Counted from the stretch's first letter, positions 44,265 to 52,471 are shown. The stretch is DNA of 64,000 nt from Bacillus sp. ISL-41 (GCF_018613235.1 NZ_JAGGQP010000034.1:118971-182970); one strand, 5' to 3'. Made by a program: numbers and translations. The notes: generated from the letters alone by a model not told the origin.

Positions 44265-45020
44265 CTATTTTACGAAGCTACAAATGCTTTCAATAACTTC
44301 TTTTTCCCATTGATACGAACTAAAGGTATGGTCTGCTCCTGTCACAATGCGGAGCGTCACCTTCCCCTGGTAGCATTTCTCCTGATAATCTTTGGATTCT
44401 TCAATAGAAACAGCTTCATCCTTTGACCCATGGATGATCAGAACATCCCGTTCAAAGTATTTAGCCCTTTCCCATACTTCAATGGATTTTAGCTGAGCAA
44501 TAAAATCTTTCCCTATTAAATTCCCGCCAATGTCGTAGGCGTTCACATCTTTTATATAAGTAGAATTTTTCTCCATGCCTTTCGCTTTCTCTGCCATATT
44601 ACCAGCCGGAGCGAGTAAAATAAGCTTCTCGATTTTCTCTGGATGATCGCCAGCAAGGAGGCTGGCAACTAATCCTCCCATGCTAAAACCAAGGACAATG
44701 ACTTTTTCGCTATTAATACTGGGATGTGAGCGTACATAATCAAGTATTGTTTCTGCCTCTGCTAATTCATTCAAAACAGTCATATCTTCAAAATTGCCAT
44801 CACTCTCACCGCTTCCTAAAAAATCGAAACGGAAACTAGCAATTCCAAGAACTTCGAGTTCCCTTGAGATTTTCAAAAAGAAACGATGAGGCTCTAATTT
44901 GCTGCCGGTAAAGCCATGCAGAAGAATGACAGCAGGAGCCTCCTTATGGTCTGTCAGGGGGATATGCGCCATCCCTCTCATCACCTGGTTGTTATGTAAA
45001 AGAGAAACTGCTTGTTGCAT
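44265..45020 (-). CDS. Alpha/beta hydrolase, esterase-like
   Basis: A 251-residue cytosolic alpha/beta hydrolase. The oxyanion block is VILLHGFTGSKLEP, the nucleophile elbow GFSMGG (Ser near 108), the acid in IHGSKDEAV near 196 and the base in GADHTFS near 230. It is similar to the cinnamoyl/feruloyl esterase-like group of firmicutes; the true ester is not known. ATG 45018-45020 is chosen because AAAGGAGTTACCC precedes it; the frame stays open to 45083 without a site. First gene of a pair with the SDR. Confidence 0.85.
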   Translation of the reverse strand: MQQAVSLLHNNQVMRGMAHIPLTDHKEAPAVILLHGFTGSKLEPHRFFLKISRELEVLGIASFRFDFLGSGESDGNFEDMTVLNELAEAETILDYVRSHPSINSEKVIVLGFSMGGLVASLLAGDHPEKIEKLILLAPAGNMAEKAKGMEKNSTYIKDVNAYDIGGNLIGKDFIAQLKSIEVWERAKYFERDVLIIHGSKDEAVSIEESKDYQEKCYQGKVTLRIVTGADHTFSSYQWEKEVIESICSFVK

Positions 45021-45143
45021 TGGGTAACTCCTTTCGGTATTAACAATATCTTCAATGTTATCACAATTGGTCTTATTAACCATTGAAATTAATTATAATA
45101 TAATCCATACTAAACACATAGGAATTATTGGAGGGATATTAGA

Positions 45144-45308
45144 ATGAAGTTTTTTATTGAAAAATGTCCACGTTGTAAAACCGCGCTGGAAGTCAAAGAT
45201 AATCCTTCTTGCAAGGCGATCATAATTAAAGCTTGTCCGGCTGGCCATTATGAAAAAGAATTTCATCCAGCACTGGAAACATATATAGAAAGAATTAAAG
45301 TATCTTAA
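45144..45308 (+). CDS. Zinc-ribbon micro-protein (54 aa)
   Basis: A 54-residue protein starting MKFFIEKCPRCKTALEVKDN, with Cys8 and Cys11 (CPRC), Cys23 and Cys31 (CPAGHYE): four cysteines that could hold zinc. The ATG at 45144 follows TTGGAGGGATATTAGA and a terminator follows the stop, both strong support. A longer open frame exists on the other strand but has no start signals. No family assigned. Confidence 0.65.
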   Translation: MKFFIEKCPRCKTALEVKDNPSCKAIIIKACPAGHYEKEFHPALETYIERIKVS

Positions 45309-45315
45309 TCTTACG

Positions 45316-45348
45316 AAGCAGGGCCTCAATTCGAGTGCCCTGCTTTTT
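45316..45348 (+). terminator. Terminator of the zinc-ribbon gene
   Basis: AGCAGGGC (45317-45324) pairs with GCCCTGCT (45337-45344), followed by a run of T. Confidence 0.85.
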
Positions 45349-45464
45349 CGTCAATGGATTTTAATTTTAATTCACTAAGATGACAATATTTGTTTTCATA
45401 ATTTGTTCACATTTGTCTTCAAAACCGTAACAATTTCCATGTTAGAATGATTACAAATAAAGCA

Positions 45465-45482
45465 GTGTGATATTTATCACAC
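45465..45482 (+). promoter_or_regulatory. FNR-type palindrome upstream of qoxABCD
   Basis: GTGTGATATTTATCACAC is a perfect 18-bp palindrome containing TGTGA-N6-TCACA. It lies 113 bp before the qoxA start and about 17 bp after a possible -10 (TAGAAT, 45443-45448), which would suit repression; if the promoter is instead the downstream TAAAAT near 45555, it would be an upstream site. Which is right cannot be told from sequence. Confidence 0.65.
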
Positions 45483-45595
45483 CTTTTGCCACAACTTACC
45501 GTTCATTTCCGGGTTACTTTCGACAACTTTGTGAACAAATGAACATAAGTTTGTGATAAAATGAACAAGGTTGATATTTGAAAGGAGCTGCAGTG

Positions 45596-46621
45596 ATGAA
45601 GAAATCAAAACTATTTTTGGTCTCCCTCACCTCGATCATAGCTGTGCTGTTGCTTAGCGGCTGTGAAAACAATATGGTGGTATTCAATCCGGAGGGACCA
45701 ATCGCAAGGCAAATTCTTGAGTTAATCAACTTTTCGATTGCTCTGATGTTACTTGTTACCGTGGTCGTTTTCGGACTCTTCGCGTTCATCGTTTGGAAAT
45801 ACCGTGAACGGAAGGACAATATGGATTATGAGCCGCCTGAAGAACACGGCAGCACAGTATTGGAAATTATTTGGACTGTGATTCCGATTTTAATTATCGT
45901 TGCTTTGACAATCCCTACAGTCAAAACAATTTATGCAATAGATGAAATCCCAAAAGGCTATGAAAATAAAGAACCTCTTGTCATCAACGTTACATCCGCT
46001 GACTGGAAATGGATTTTCAGCTATCCGGAACAGGGAATCGAAACCGTCAACTATGTAAATATTCCTGAGGATCGTCCGATTGATTTTAGACTGACCTCAG
46101 CAGGCACGATGCAAAGCTTCTGGATCCCTGCTCTGGCGGGGCAAAAGTACACGATGGCGAAAGCTGAAACCCAGCTTTACCTGGTTGCAGATAATCCAGG
46201 ATCGTATGTTGGCAAGAACACGAACTTTAACGGCCAGGGTTATGCAGGCATGGAGTTCGAAGTGCTTTCCCAAACACAAAAAGATTTTGATCAATGGATC
46301 AAAGACGTAAAAGAAACGGCTCCAAAAATGACGCTAGAGGAATATGAGAAGATGCTTGAGCCTTCCCACCTTGGCCGCAAGACATTCTCAAATACGCACC
46401 TTGATTGGGTCGACCACTCTGATCCGCATTCAAAGAACTACACGAATCCAGAGATGTACGACAGAGGACATGGCTGGCCAGGAAAGATCTTTGAGGACAA
46501 AGACAATTACAAATTTAAAGATGGAAACAATGAGAATTCTAATCACGAAAACAATGAAGATATGAACCATAAAGAATCTGAAACTGAAGATTCACACGGG
46601 GGTGACCACAGTGGGCATTAA
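45596..46621 (+). CDS. qoxA: QoxA: cytochrome aa3 quinol oxidase subunit II
   Basis: A 341-residue lipoprotein, subunit II of the menaquinol oxidase. The lipobox is LLSGC (Cys23), followed by two spans (about 42-65 and 88-110, the latter within LEIIWTVIPILIIVAL) and a cupredoxin domain outside. The CuA ligands of cytochrome c oxidases are missing (GYAGMEF stands where CGxxHxxM would be), which marks quinol oxidases. The match to B. subtilis QoxA is clear in SADWKWIFSYPEQ. The last 30 residues are rich in His, Asn, Glu (HKESETEDSHGGDHSGH), absent from B. subtilis QoxA. ATG 45596 follows AAAGGAGCTGCAGTG; a TTG at 45578 is unlikely. It overlaps qoxB. Confidence 0.95.
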   Translation: MKKSKLFLVSLTSIIAVLLLSGCENNMVVFNPEGPIARQILELINFSIALMLLVTVVVFGLFAFIVWKYRERKDNMDYEPPEEHGSTVLEIIWTVIPILIIVALTIPTVKTIYAIDEIPKGYENKEPLVINVTSADWKWIFSYPEQGIETVNYVNIPEDRPIDFRLTSAGTMQSFWIPALAGQKYTMAKAETQLYLVADNPGSYVGKNTNFNGQGYAGMEFEVLSQTQKDFDQWIKDVKETAPKMTLEEYEKMLEPSHLGRKTFSNTHLDWVDHSDPHSKNYTNPEMYDRGHGWPGKIFEDKDNYKFKDGNNENSNHENNEDMNHKESETEDSHGGDHSGH

Positions 46622-48590
46622 GTGGGATGAATTTTTCGTAACTGGTGATCCATTAATTTTCGCATCACAAATCGGGATTGCCCTGACATTAGTTGGTGCA
46701 TTAGCCGGTCTCACCTATTTTAAAAAATGGAATTACCTTTGGACAGAGTGGTTTACAACGGTTGACCACAAGAAGATTGGGATTATGTATATCCTGCTTG
46801 GCGTCGTGATGTTTCTCCGCGGCGGCATCGATGGCCTGATGATGAAGGGCCAGACAGCAGTACCGGAAAATGACTTCCTTAACGCACAGCACTATAACGA
46901 GGTATTCACAACACACGGCGTCATCATGATCTTATTTGTTGCGATGCCGCTTTTGATCGGTCTTATGAACTTTGTGATTCCGCTGCAGATTGGCGCCCGT
47001 GACGTTGCCTTCCCACAGTTGAATGCCCTTAGCTTCTGGCTGACTGTGAGCGGCGCAGCGCTGTTCAATATTTCGTTCATCATTGGCGGCTCACCTGACG
47101 CAGGATGGACATCCTACTTCCCTCTTGCTGGTAAAGAATTCAGTCCGGGGATCGGGAACAACTTTTACGCAGTTGCCCTGCAAATAGCGGGTGCCGGTAC
47201 TTTGATGACAGGTATTAACTTCGTTGTCACAGTGTTAAAAATGAGAACTAAAGGCATGACTTTGATGAAGATGCCGATGTTCACATGGACATCTTTCATC
47301 ACATCAATCATTATCGTAGCCAGCTTCCCTATTTTCACAGTAGCGCTGGCATTGATGACTTTTGACCGCACGTTCGGTACCCACTTCTTTACCATCTCCG
47401 GCGGCGGTATGGATATGCTCTGGGCGAACCTGTTCTGGCTATGGGGTCACCCTGAAGTTTATATCGTAGTTCTGCCAGCATTCGGGATGCTGTCAGATAT
47501 TATTTCAACCTTTGCACGCAAAACTTTATATGGCTATAAATCAATGGTCATCTCAATCGTGATGATTTCAGTTCTAAGTATGCTCGTTTGGGTTCACCAC
47601 TTTTTCACAATGGGCAACAGTGCAGGCGTGAACTCGTTCTTCTCGATCACAACGATGGCAATTGCCATCCCGACCGGGGTAAAGGTGTTCAACTGGCTGT
47701 TCACGATGAGAAAAGGCCGTATCAAGTTTACAACTGCCATGCTCTGGGCACTGGCGTTCGTTCCTAACTTTGTTATCGGCGGTGTTACTGGAGTCATGCT
47801 GGCAATGGCCGCAGCAGACTATCAGTATCACAACACATTGTTCCTGGTGGCACACTTCCACTATGTATTGATTCCGGGCGTTGTGTTCCCGATCTTTGCC
47901 GGTCTATACTTCTGGTGGCCTAAGATGTTTGGCTACATGCTCAATGAAAAAATCGGCAAATGGCACTTCTGGCTGTTTGTTGTCGGGTTTAACGTAACGT
48001 TCATGCCAATGTTCTTCCTTGGACTTGACGGTGCGGTCCGCCGCGCGAACACTTACTCAGCTGAAACTGGGTTCGGTCCATTGATGATGATTTCTGCTGT
48101 TGGTTCAGTGATTCTTGCGGCAGGCTTTGCGGCTCTTGTATACAATATCTACTGGAGCGCACGTAACGCTGACCGCAATATCGGCAATGACCCATGGGAT
48201 GCAAGAACACTTGAGTGGGCTACTGCAACACCTGTACAGCACTATAATTTTGCTTCGCTCCCTGAGGTTACAAAACTTGATGCATTCTGGCATATGAAAA
48301 AAAACGAGCAGCTTCAACCGCTGGCAGAAGATGAGATTGAAGAAATCCATCTGCCAAGCAACACATGGATCCCGATTTATATGGGTGTTATATTCGGAAT
48401 TTCTGGATTCTTGCTTGTGTTCGAATGGACGATTGCAGCCGGAGTTGCCGCACTTGGTATTCTTGCAGGCCTTGCCTTCCGTTCATTTGACTATGATGAA
48501 GGTTTCCATGTGCACAAGGATGAAATCTTTGAGACAGAAAGCAAATGGAGAAAAGGCGCGAACAAAGGAGTGAAGAACCATGTCAGCTAA
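46611..48590 (+). CDS. qoxB: QoxB: cytochrome aa3 quinol oxidase subunit I
   Basis: A 659-residue, 14-15-span catalytic subunit carrying heme a, heme a3 and CuB. Visible ligands: His in FTTHGVIMI (heme a), His and Tyr of WGHPEVY (CuB and the cross-linked Tyr), the pair VHHFF (CuB), and HFHYV (heme a3 and heme a). GARDVAFP carries the D-channel aspartate. It reduces oxygen to water and pumps protons. GTG 46611 is preferred, as GGGGGTG sits before it and the start MGIKWDEFF lines up with B. subtilis MKFKWDEFF; GTG 46602 is possible. Overlaps qoxA by 11 bases and qoxC by 11. Confidence 0.97.
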   Translation: MGIKWDEFFVTGDPLIFASQIGIALTLVGALAGLTYFKKWNYLWTEWFTTVDHKKIGIMYILLGVVMFLRGGIDGLMMKGQTAVPENDFLNAQHYNEVFTTHGVIMILFVAMPLLIGLMNFVIPLQIGARDVAFPQLNALSFWLTVSGAALFNISFIIGGSPDAGWTSYFPLAGKEFSPGIGNNFYAVALQIAGAGTLMTGINFVVTVLKMRTKGMTLMKMPMFTWTSFITSIIIVASFPIFTVALALMTFDRTFGTHFFTISGGGMDMLWANLFWLWGHPEVYIVVLPAFGMLSDIISTFARKTLYGYKSMVISIVMISVLSMLVWVHHFFTMGNSAGVNSFFSITTMAIAIPTGVKVFNWLFTMRKGRIKFTTAMLWALAFVPNFVIGGVTGVMLAMAAADYQYHNTLFLVAHFHYVLIPGVVFPIFAGLYFWWPKMFGYMLNEKIGKWHFWLFVVGFNVTFMPMFFLGLDGAVRRANTYSAETGFGPLMMISAVGSVILAAGFAALVYNIYWSARNADRNIGNDPWDARTLEWATATPVQHYNFASLPEVTKLDAFWHMKKNEQLQPLAEDEIEEIHLPSNTWIPIYMGVIFGISGFLLVFEWTIAAGVAALGILAGLAFRSFDYDEGFHVHKDEIFETESKWRKGANKGVKNHVS

Positions 48591-49185
48591 AGTCAATGCA
48601 GCTTTACCGCTTGAATACCAGACAGAACAAAACAGGATGAATATCCTCGGCTTCTGGGTCTTCCTCGGAGCTGAAATCGTGCTCTTTGCTACCCTTTTCG
48701 GAGTGTATGGAGTGCTCGGTGAAAGATATGCAGGCGGTCCTACACAAAAAGATATTTTTATTGTCAGAGACGTCATGATCCAGACATTCCTGCTGCTGAC
48801 AAGCAGTTTTACAATGGGAATCTCGATCTTCGAAATGCGCAGAAGCAATATGAAAGGCATGCTGATGTGGCTCGTATTCACATTATTGCTGGGCGGCGGC
48901 TTCCTGTTCATGGAGATACGCGAGTTCATCCATTATGTCCATGAAGGTGCTACGATGCAGACAAGCGCGTTCCTATCAAGCTTCTTCGTTCTGCTTGGAA
49001 CACACGGATTGCACGTCACCATAGGGATTGGCTGGGCTATCCTGCTGATCATCCAGATATTGCAGCGAGGATTGACACCTGTTACAGCACGCAAAGCATT
49101 CATCTTCGGACTGTACTGGCACTTTCTTGACGTCGTATGGATCTTCATCTTCACATTTGTTTATTTACAAGGGTTGGTGATGTAA
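48580..49185 (+). CDS. qoxC: QoxC: cytochrome aa3 quinol oxidase subunit III
   Basis: A 201-residue, five-span subunit III. It opens with LEYQTEQNRMNILGFWVFLG, as in B. subtilis QoxC (204 residues), and has LGTHGLHVTIGIGWAIL and GLYWHFLDVVWIFIFTFVYL, the usual subunit III blocks (the latter cited by its core YWHFLDVVWIFIF). It supports subunit I structurally and keeps proton flow stable. The ATG follows AAAGGAGTGAAGAACC, inside the end of qoxB. One base separates its stop from qoxD. Confidence 0.96.
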   Translation: MSAKVNAALPLEYQTEQNRMNILGFWVFLGAEIVLFATLFGVYGVLGERYAGGPTQKDIFIVRDVMIQTFLLLTSSFTMGISIFEMRRSNMKGMLMWLVFTLLLGGGFLFMEIREFIHYVHEGATMQTSAFLSSFFVLLGTHGLHVTIGIGWAILLIIQILQRGLTPVTARKAFIFGLYWHFLDVVWIFIFTFVYLQGLVM

Positions 49186-49186
49186 A

Positions 49187-49486
49187 ATGGATAAGCATTC
49201 AAAAGGCTTCCTAATCAGCCATGTCATCGGATTCTTCATGTCACTCGTCCTGACGTTCGGTGCAGCATGGATTGCCCTTCAGAGCTCACTTTCAATGAAG
49301 GCAGTCATGTGGATCATCGGCACACTGGCAGTTGCACAGGCTGGAATCCAGCTATACATGTTTATGCACATTAATGAAGGCGATGATAAAGTAACCAATA
49401 ATATCAATATCATTTATTCAGCTTTTATCGCAGTCGTCATTGTTGCAGGATCCATCTGGGTCATGACTTCTGGACACTCACATTAA
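49187..49486 (+). CDS. qoxD: QoxD: cytochrome aa3 quinol oxidase subunit IV
   Basis: A 99-residue, three-span subunit IV. HVIGFFMSLVLTFGAAWIAL begins span 1 and QLYMFMHINEGDD ends span 2, as in the CyoD/QoxD family; B. subtilis QoxD is longer (124). It helps assemble the oxidase. Immediately after qoxC, with ribosome site AAGGGTTGGTGATGTAA partly inside qoxC. A terminator follows, closing the qoxABCD operon. Confidence 0.95.
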   Translation: MDKHSKGFLISHVIGFFMSLVLTFGAAWIALQSSLSMKAVMWIIGTLAVAQAGIQLYMFMHINEGDDKVTNNINIIYSAFIAVVIVAGSIWVMTSGHSH

Positions 49487-49495
49487 TATGAAATG

Positions 49496-49533
49496 AAACC
49501 AGGCATCCTCTAGGGGGGTGACCTGGTTTTTTT
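49496..49533 (+). terminator. Terminator of qoxABCD
   Basis: AAACCAGG (49496-49503) with CCTGGTTT (49522-49529), extended by inner pairs (CATC/GGTG), then seven T. Confidence 0.88.
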
Positions 49534-49561
49534 GTGGGCTCATTTTGAATAATTGATGTTG

Positions 49562-49680
49562 ATTTAGACAACTTTCGGTTGAGGTAGCTAGATTTTGTCC
49601 GAACTTTCCCTTACTTCGGACAACTTTTGCTAGAGCGAAAGTCATTTTGTCCGAACCAGACTCTACTTCAACCAACCTTC
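49562..49680. repeat. Second 52-bp-period array, TTGTCCGAA type (about 2.3 units)
   Basis: TTGTCCGAAC starts at 49595 and again at 49647, 52 bp apart. GACAAC starts at 49567 and 49619, and a decayed ACCAAC at 49671, again 52 bp apart. Within a unit, TTGTCCGAA and TTCGGACAA are inverted arms around 11 bp. It lies between the qox terminator and the end of the small membrane gene. Sequence differs from the array at 5709-6176, but period and design (one inverted pair per unit) are alike. Confidence 0.75.
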
Positions 49681-49695
49681 AATTATCGGGATGAA

Positions 49696-49911
49696 TTAAA
49701 TTTTAGCCATCTCGCTTTTCCGTCCTTTTATCAAACGCAATCGTGGCAGCTTACCTTCTTTCCTGAATAAAGAAAACATCGCGAAGTTAAATGCCGCCAG
49801 AAACAACGATAATACTGCATGCTGGAATCCGTGTGACATCAATGCCAGGAATCCGCTTACCAGACAATACAATCCAACGATTAAATAAAAATACATAAGA
49901 AGTTTTCCCAC
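49696..49911 (-). CDS. Small membrane protein (71 aa)
   Basis: A 71-residue protein with two spans (about 3-22 and 30-47) and a basic C-terminal tail (LPRLRLIKGRKSEMAKI). The likely start is GTG 49909-49911 after GGGGGATTGAGAA; an ATG five codons in is possible. It resembles no named family to my eye. Convergent with qoxABCD and divergent from the THI-box tenA gene. Confidence 0.6.
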   Translation of the reverse strand: MGKLLMYFYLIVGLYCLVSGFLALMSHGFQHAVLSLFLAAFNFAMFSLFRKEGKLPRLRLIKGRKSEMAKI

Positions 49912-50030
49912 TTCTCAATCCCCCACTTTTTCGTATGTATTTTTTATATTAACAGAATTTATAAACAAATGTCACATAATGTTCACAATTAGCACCAAAT
50001 TTTTTCACAATTTATTTTTTCCTTAATTTC

Positions 50031-50060
50031 TTGACTCTTAAACAGCCATGCTATTATGAT
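50031..50060 (+). promoter_or_regulatory. Promoter of the THI-box tenA transcript
   Basis: TTGACT (50031-50036) and TATGAT (50055-50060), 18 bp apart, directly upstream of the TPP riboswitch. Confidence 0.65.
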
Positions 50061-50089
50061 TACAGATGAAATATTAATATCCGTTTTTT

Positions 50090-50242
50090 ACCACTAGGGG
50101 TGCCTTTAATTTAAGGCTGAGATTAAAGTGAAACTTTGAGACCCTTGGAACCTGATCTGGTTTACACCAGCGTAGGAAAGTGGACCTTGGGACATTTTTT
50201 GTTGTGCCAATACAACCACTTTCTTTCCGAAAGTGGTTTTTT
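50090..50242 (+). promoter_or_regulatory. TPP riboswitch (THI box) with terminator
   Basis: The aptamer at about 50090-50184 has the THI-box words in order: CCACTAGGGGTGCC, GGCTGAGA, ACCCTTGGAACCTGATCTGG and GCGTAGGAAAGTGG; the first and last ends pair as P1. The terminator is AACCACTTTC (50214-50223) with GAAAGTGGTT (50229-50238) and a T run. Its left arm can instead pair with the P1 strand GAAAGTGG (50176-50183), which is the off/on switch. High TPP stops transcription of tenA. Confidence 0.97.
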
Positions 50243-50276
50243 TATTGGGCTAAATAGGAAGAGGAGGAGCTTTTTA

Positions 50277-50948
50277 ATGAAGAGTTTTACAGATGAGTTA
50301 AAGAAACAGGCTGATCCAATCTGGCGGGCAAATTTTCATCACCCCTTTGTACAGGGAATTGCAGACGGTAATTTAGCATTGGAATCCTTTCGTTATTATG
50401 TTTTACAGGATTCCTATTACCTTTCCCATTTTGCCAGGATACAGGCAATCGGAGCGTCAAGAGCAGCTGATTTGTTCACCACTTCGAGAATGGCAGCCCA
50501 TTCGATGGGTACTTATGAGGCTGAACTTGGTTTGCATGAAAATTTTCTAAAGCAACTGGAAGTAACAAAACAAGAACTAGCGGAGTTTATCCCCTCTCCG
50601 ACTGCCTATGCTTACACTTCCCATCTTTATCGGGTTGCTGCTTCCGGAAGCCTGGCCGAAATAATAGCAGCCATCCTGCCATGCTACTGGATTTACCATG
50701 AAATTGGACAATCGTTAAAGAAATCCACGCCAAATGTCCAAATTTATCAAGAATGGATTCAAGCATATGGCGGAGAATGGTTCAGTGAATTGGTAAATGA
50801 GCAGTTAAGCAGACTTGATCAACTGGCAATGGAAGCGTCAAATATGGAAAAAGAAAAAATGAAACAGCATTTTATCATCAGCAGCCAGTATGAATTCATG
50901 TTTTGGGACATGGCCTACAATCAAGAAAAATGGCCTGTCGCATTGTAA
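50277..50948 (+). CDS. tenA: TenA: thiaminase II / aminopyrimidine aminohydrolase
   Basis: A 223-residue all-helical enzyme that recycles broken thiamin by hydrolysing 4-amino-5-aminomethyl-2-methylpyrimidine to the hydroxymethyl form. Active-site residues align with B. subtilis TenA: Asp45 (YVLQD), Tyr49, Cys136 (LPCYW) and Glu206 (YEFMFWDMAY). ATG 50277 follows GAGGAGGAGC; the open frame further upstream runs through the riboswitch and is not coding. In B. subtilis tenA heads a thiamin operon (tenA-tenI-thiO...), but here it is a single-gene unit with a terminator, pointing to salvage only at this locus. Confidence 0.95.
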   Translation: MKSFTDELKKQADPIWRANFHHPFVQGIADGNLALESFRYYVLQDSYYLSHFARIQAIGASRAADLFTTSRMAAHSMGTYEAELGLHENFLKQLEVTKQELAEFIPSPTAYAYTSHLYRVAASGSLAEIIAAILPCYWIYHEIGQSLKKSTPNVQIYQEWIQAYGGEWFSELVNEQLSRLDQLAMEASNMEKEKMKQHFIISSQYEFMFWDMAYNQEKWPVAL

Positions 50949-50958
50949 AAACGAACGT

Positions 50959-50991
50959 AAAAAACAACGGGATTCTTCCCGTTGTTTTTAA
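50959..50991 (+). terminator. Terminator of tenA
   Basis: AAAAACAACGGGA pairs with TCCCGTTGTTTTT around TTC (50960-50989). The tail also serves the convergent gene. Confidence 0.9.
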
Positions 50992-51036
50992 TTCAGGATG
51001 AAACCAGTCGATTCACACCATTCTTTTGTTTTTCGC

Positions 51037-51849
51037 TTAAAAAGAGGGCTTTGACAAGGAACAATTGCCGACTTCTGCCTGCAGCCTTGGTTCATAATAG
51101 CTTAAACTGGCAAGAAAGTAACAGGTTTCTGGAAAGTGATGCTCCAGAAAGCGGAGATTTGTTTTATTCAAAAGTGTATTACTCTTGTACTTTTCCACCA
51201 TCTTTCTAATATATTGATTCATTTCCAGCGTCGTCTTTCCTACTTCATAGATGAATTCCTGCTGACGGGCAAAGCCTGGCTGTTTTACCCGCAGATAATT
51301 TTTCAAATGGTGATTTTGCACAATGTATAACTGGAATCTTCGTTTGTACTCCTGCGTTGCAATGTTAGCTTCGACTTCAATTGGATCGAGAAGATTTTCA
51401 AAAAGTACCGCGTGGCCAAGCTGATCTTCAAGCCAAAGGTCCATAACCTGTGTAACGGACAACCGTACTGGTTCCTGGCCTTGTGCCAGATAGCTCAATA
51501 TCCGTAAATATTCCTGATTTTCACTTAGTGTACCGTTTAAATAGGTTGGTGACAGGTTAAGGTTAACTTTGTTATCAATTCGCAATGACTGCAGTGTCCC
51601 TTCAAAATCATAATAGCTTTTAACAACCTGCCATGCTTTTCTTGAAAATTCAATCATTTGACTGTCCTGGTAGCCAGCATGACGAGGAATCGATTGTAAC
51701 TCGCCTAAAAGTTCGTCATATAACCCTATAAATTGCCTCGCAATTTCTACATACTCCGGTTCATTCGGAGACAAACCGTCCCTGACAAAATAAGCGTGAT
51801 CCTGGAGCATTTCCAGCCAAAATGAATGTTCATCCCAAAGAGAAATCAT
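51037..51849 (-). CDS. DUF2935 protein
   Basis: A 270-residue helical protein with two copies of a DUF2935 four-helix unit. The first begins HSFWLEMLQDHAYFVRDGL (residues 8-26) and the second MDLWLEDQLGHAVLFENLL (about 136-154). The repeated W/D-H-A/E pattern, with HHLKNYL later, looks like a ferritin-like metal site made of His and Glu, but metal binding is only suggested by the pattern. The family is common in bacilli and clostridia and uncharacterised. The ATG follows AAGGAGGGGAAAAGGG. Convergent with tenA. Confidence 0.8.
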   Translation of the reverse strand: MISLWDEHSFWLEMLQDHAYFVRDGLSPNEPEYVEIARQFIGLYDELLGELQSIPRHAGYQDSQMIEFSRKAWQVVKSYYDFEGTLQSLRIDNKVNLNLSPTYLNGTLSENQEYLRILSYLAQGQEPVRLSVTQVMDLWLEDQLGHAVLFENLLDPIEVEANIATQEYKRRFQLYIVQNHHLKNYLRVKQPGFARQQEFIYEVGKTTLEMNQYIRKMVEKYKSNTLLNKTNLRFLEHHFPETCYFLASLSYYEPRLQAEVGNCSLSKPSF

Positions 51850-51987
51850 CCCTTTTCCCCTCCTTTTCCTTCTTATACTTACTGTTCAGAAGAGGAAGAA
51901 ATGATGATCGATAGAAATTTTTAATATCATTCATCTTTTATCCTGATGTGGAGATACTAAAAAAATCAATTCCAAAAGGAGTTGCTT

Positions 51988-52467
51988 ATGAAGAATTTAA
52001 AACTTTACATATTTTTAATGGCCGTCCTGCCCTGGCTTTCACTGCCTCTGCTTGGTAAACAAACGTTCAGGAAATTCCTGCCCGGTACATTGTTCATGGG
52101 AATCTACCTGATGTTTGAAGGAAGATTGGCTGAAAAAAGGAAATGGTGGTGGTTTCCGTTTAAAATTAAACCAAACGTATTAGGTGAAATGCCCTTAATC
52201 TGGGGACCATTTTTTATAGGGTCATTTTGGATCATGAAATACACCTATAAAAAATTTAACCTTTATTTATTGGTCAATATCCTAATTGATTCAATGTTCA
52301 CTTATTACGGACTGGACATCTTCAAGAAATTTGGCTATGTCTCATTGGTACGGTTAACAAAATTCCAACTTTCGATTGTGTTTTTATTCAAAACCCTAGT
52401 TTTATATGGATTCCAGGTTTTTTATGACAAAGTAATACGAAGAGAATCAGATATAACCAATCAATAA
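51988..52467 (+). CDS. Hypothetical membrane protein (159 aa)
   Basis: A 159-residue protein with about four or five hydrophobic segments (MAVLPWLSLPLLG; LPGTLFMGIYLMF; LIWGPFFIGSFWIM; YLLVNILIDSMFTYYGL; LSIVFLFKTLVLYGF). WWWFPFKIKPN near residue 55 is a striking aromatic cluster at the membrane edge. Similar proteins occur widely in Bacillus without function. ATG 51988 follows AAAAGGAGTTGCTT. It is followed by a small hydrophilic gene after 4 bp. Confidence 0.65.
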   Translation: MKNLKLYIFLMAVLPWLSLPLLGKQTFRKFLPGTLFMGIYLMFEGRLAEKRKWWWFPFKIKPNVLGEMPLIWGPFFIGSFWIMKYTYKKFNLYLLVNILIDSMFTYYGLDIFKKFGYVSLVRLTKFQLSIVFLFKTLVLYGFQVFYDKVIRRESDITNQ

Positions 52468-52471
52468 TTCT

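Noticed and set aside
45093..45329. Coding frame on the minus strand opposite the 54-residue zinc-ribbon gene
   Set aside because: It has no ribosome site and its only strength is length; the plus-strand frame has a ribosome site, CxxC motifs and a terminator.
45596..46621. Cytochrome c oxidase (CtaC) subunit II
   Set aside because: The CuA ligands are missing and no cytochrome c domain is fused; the sequence follows QoxA.
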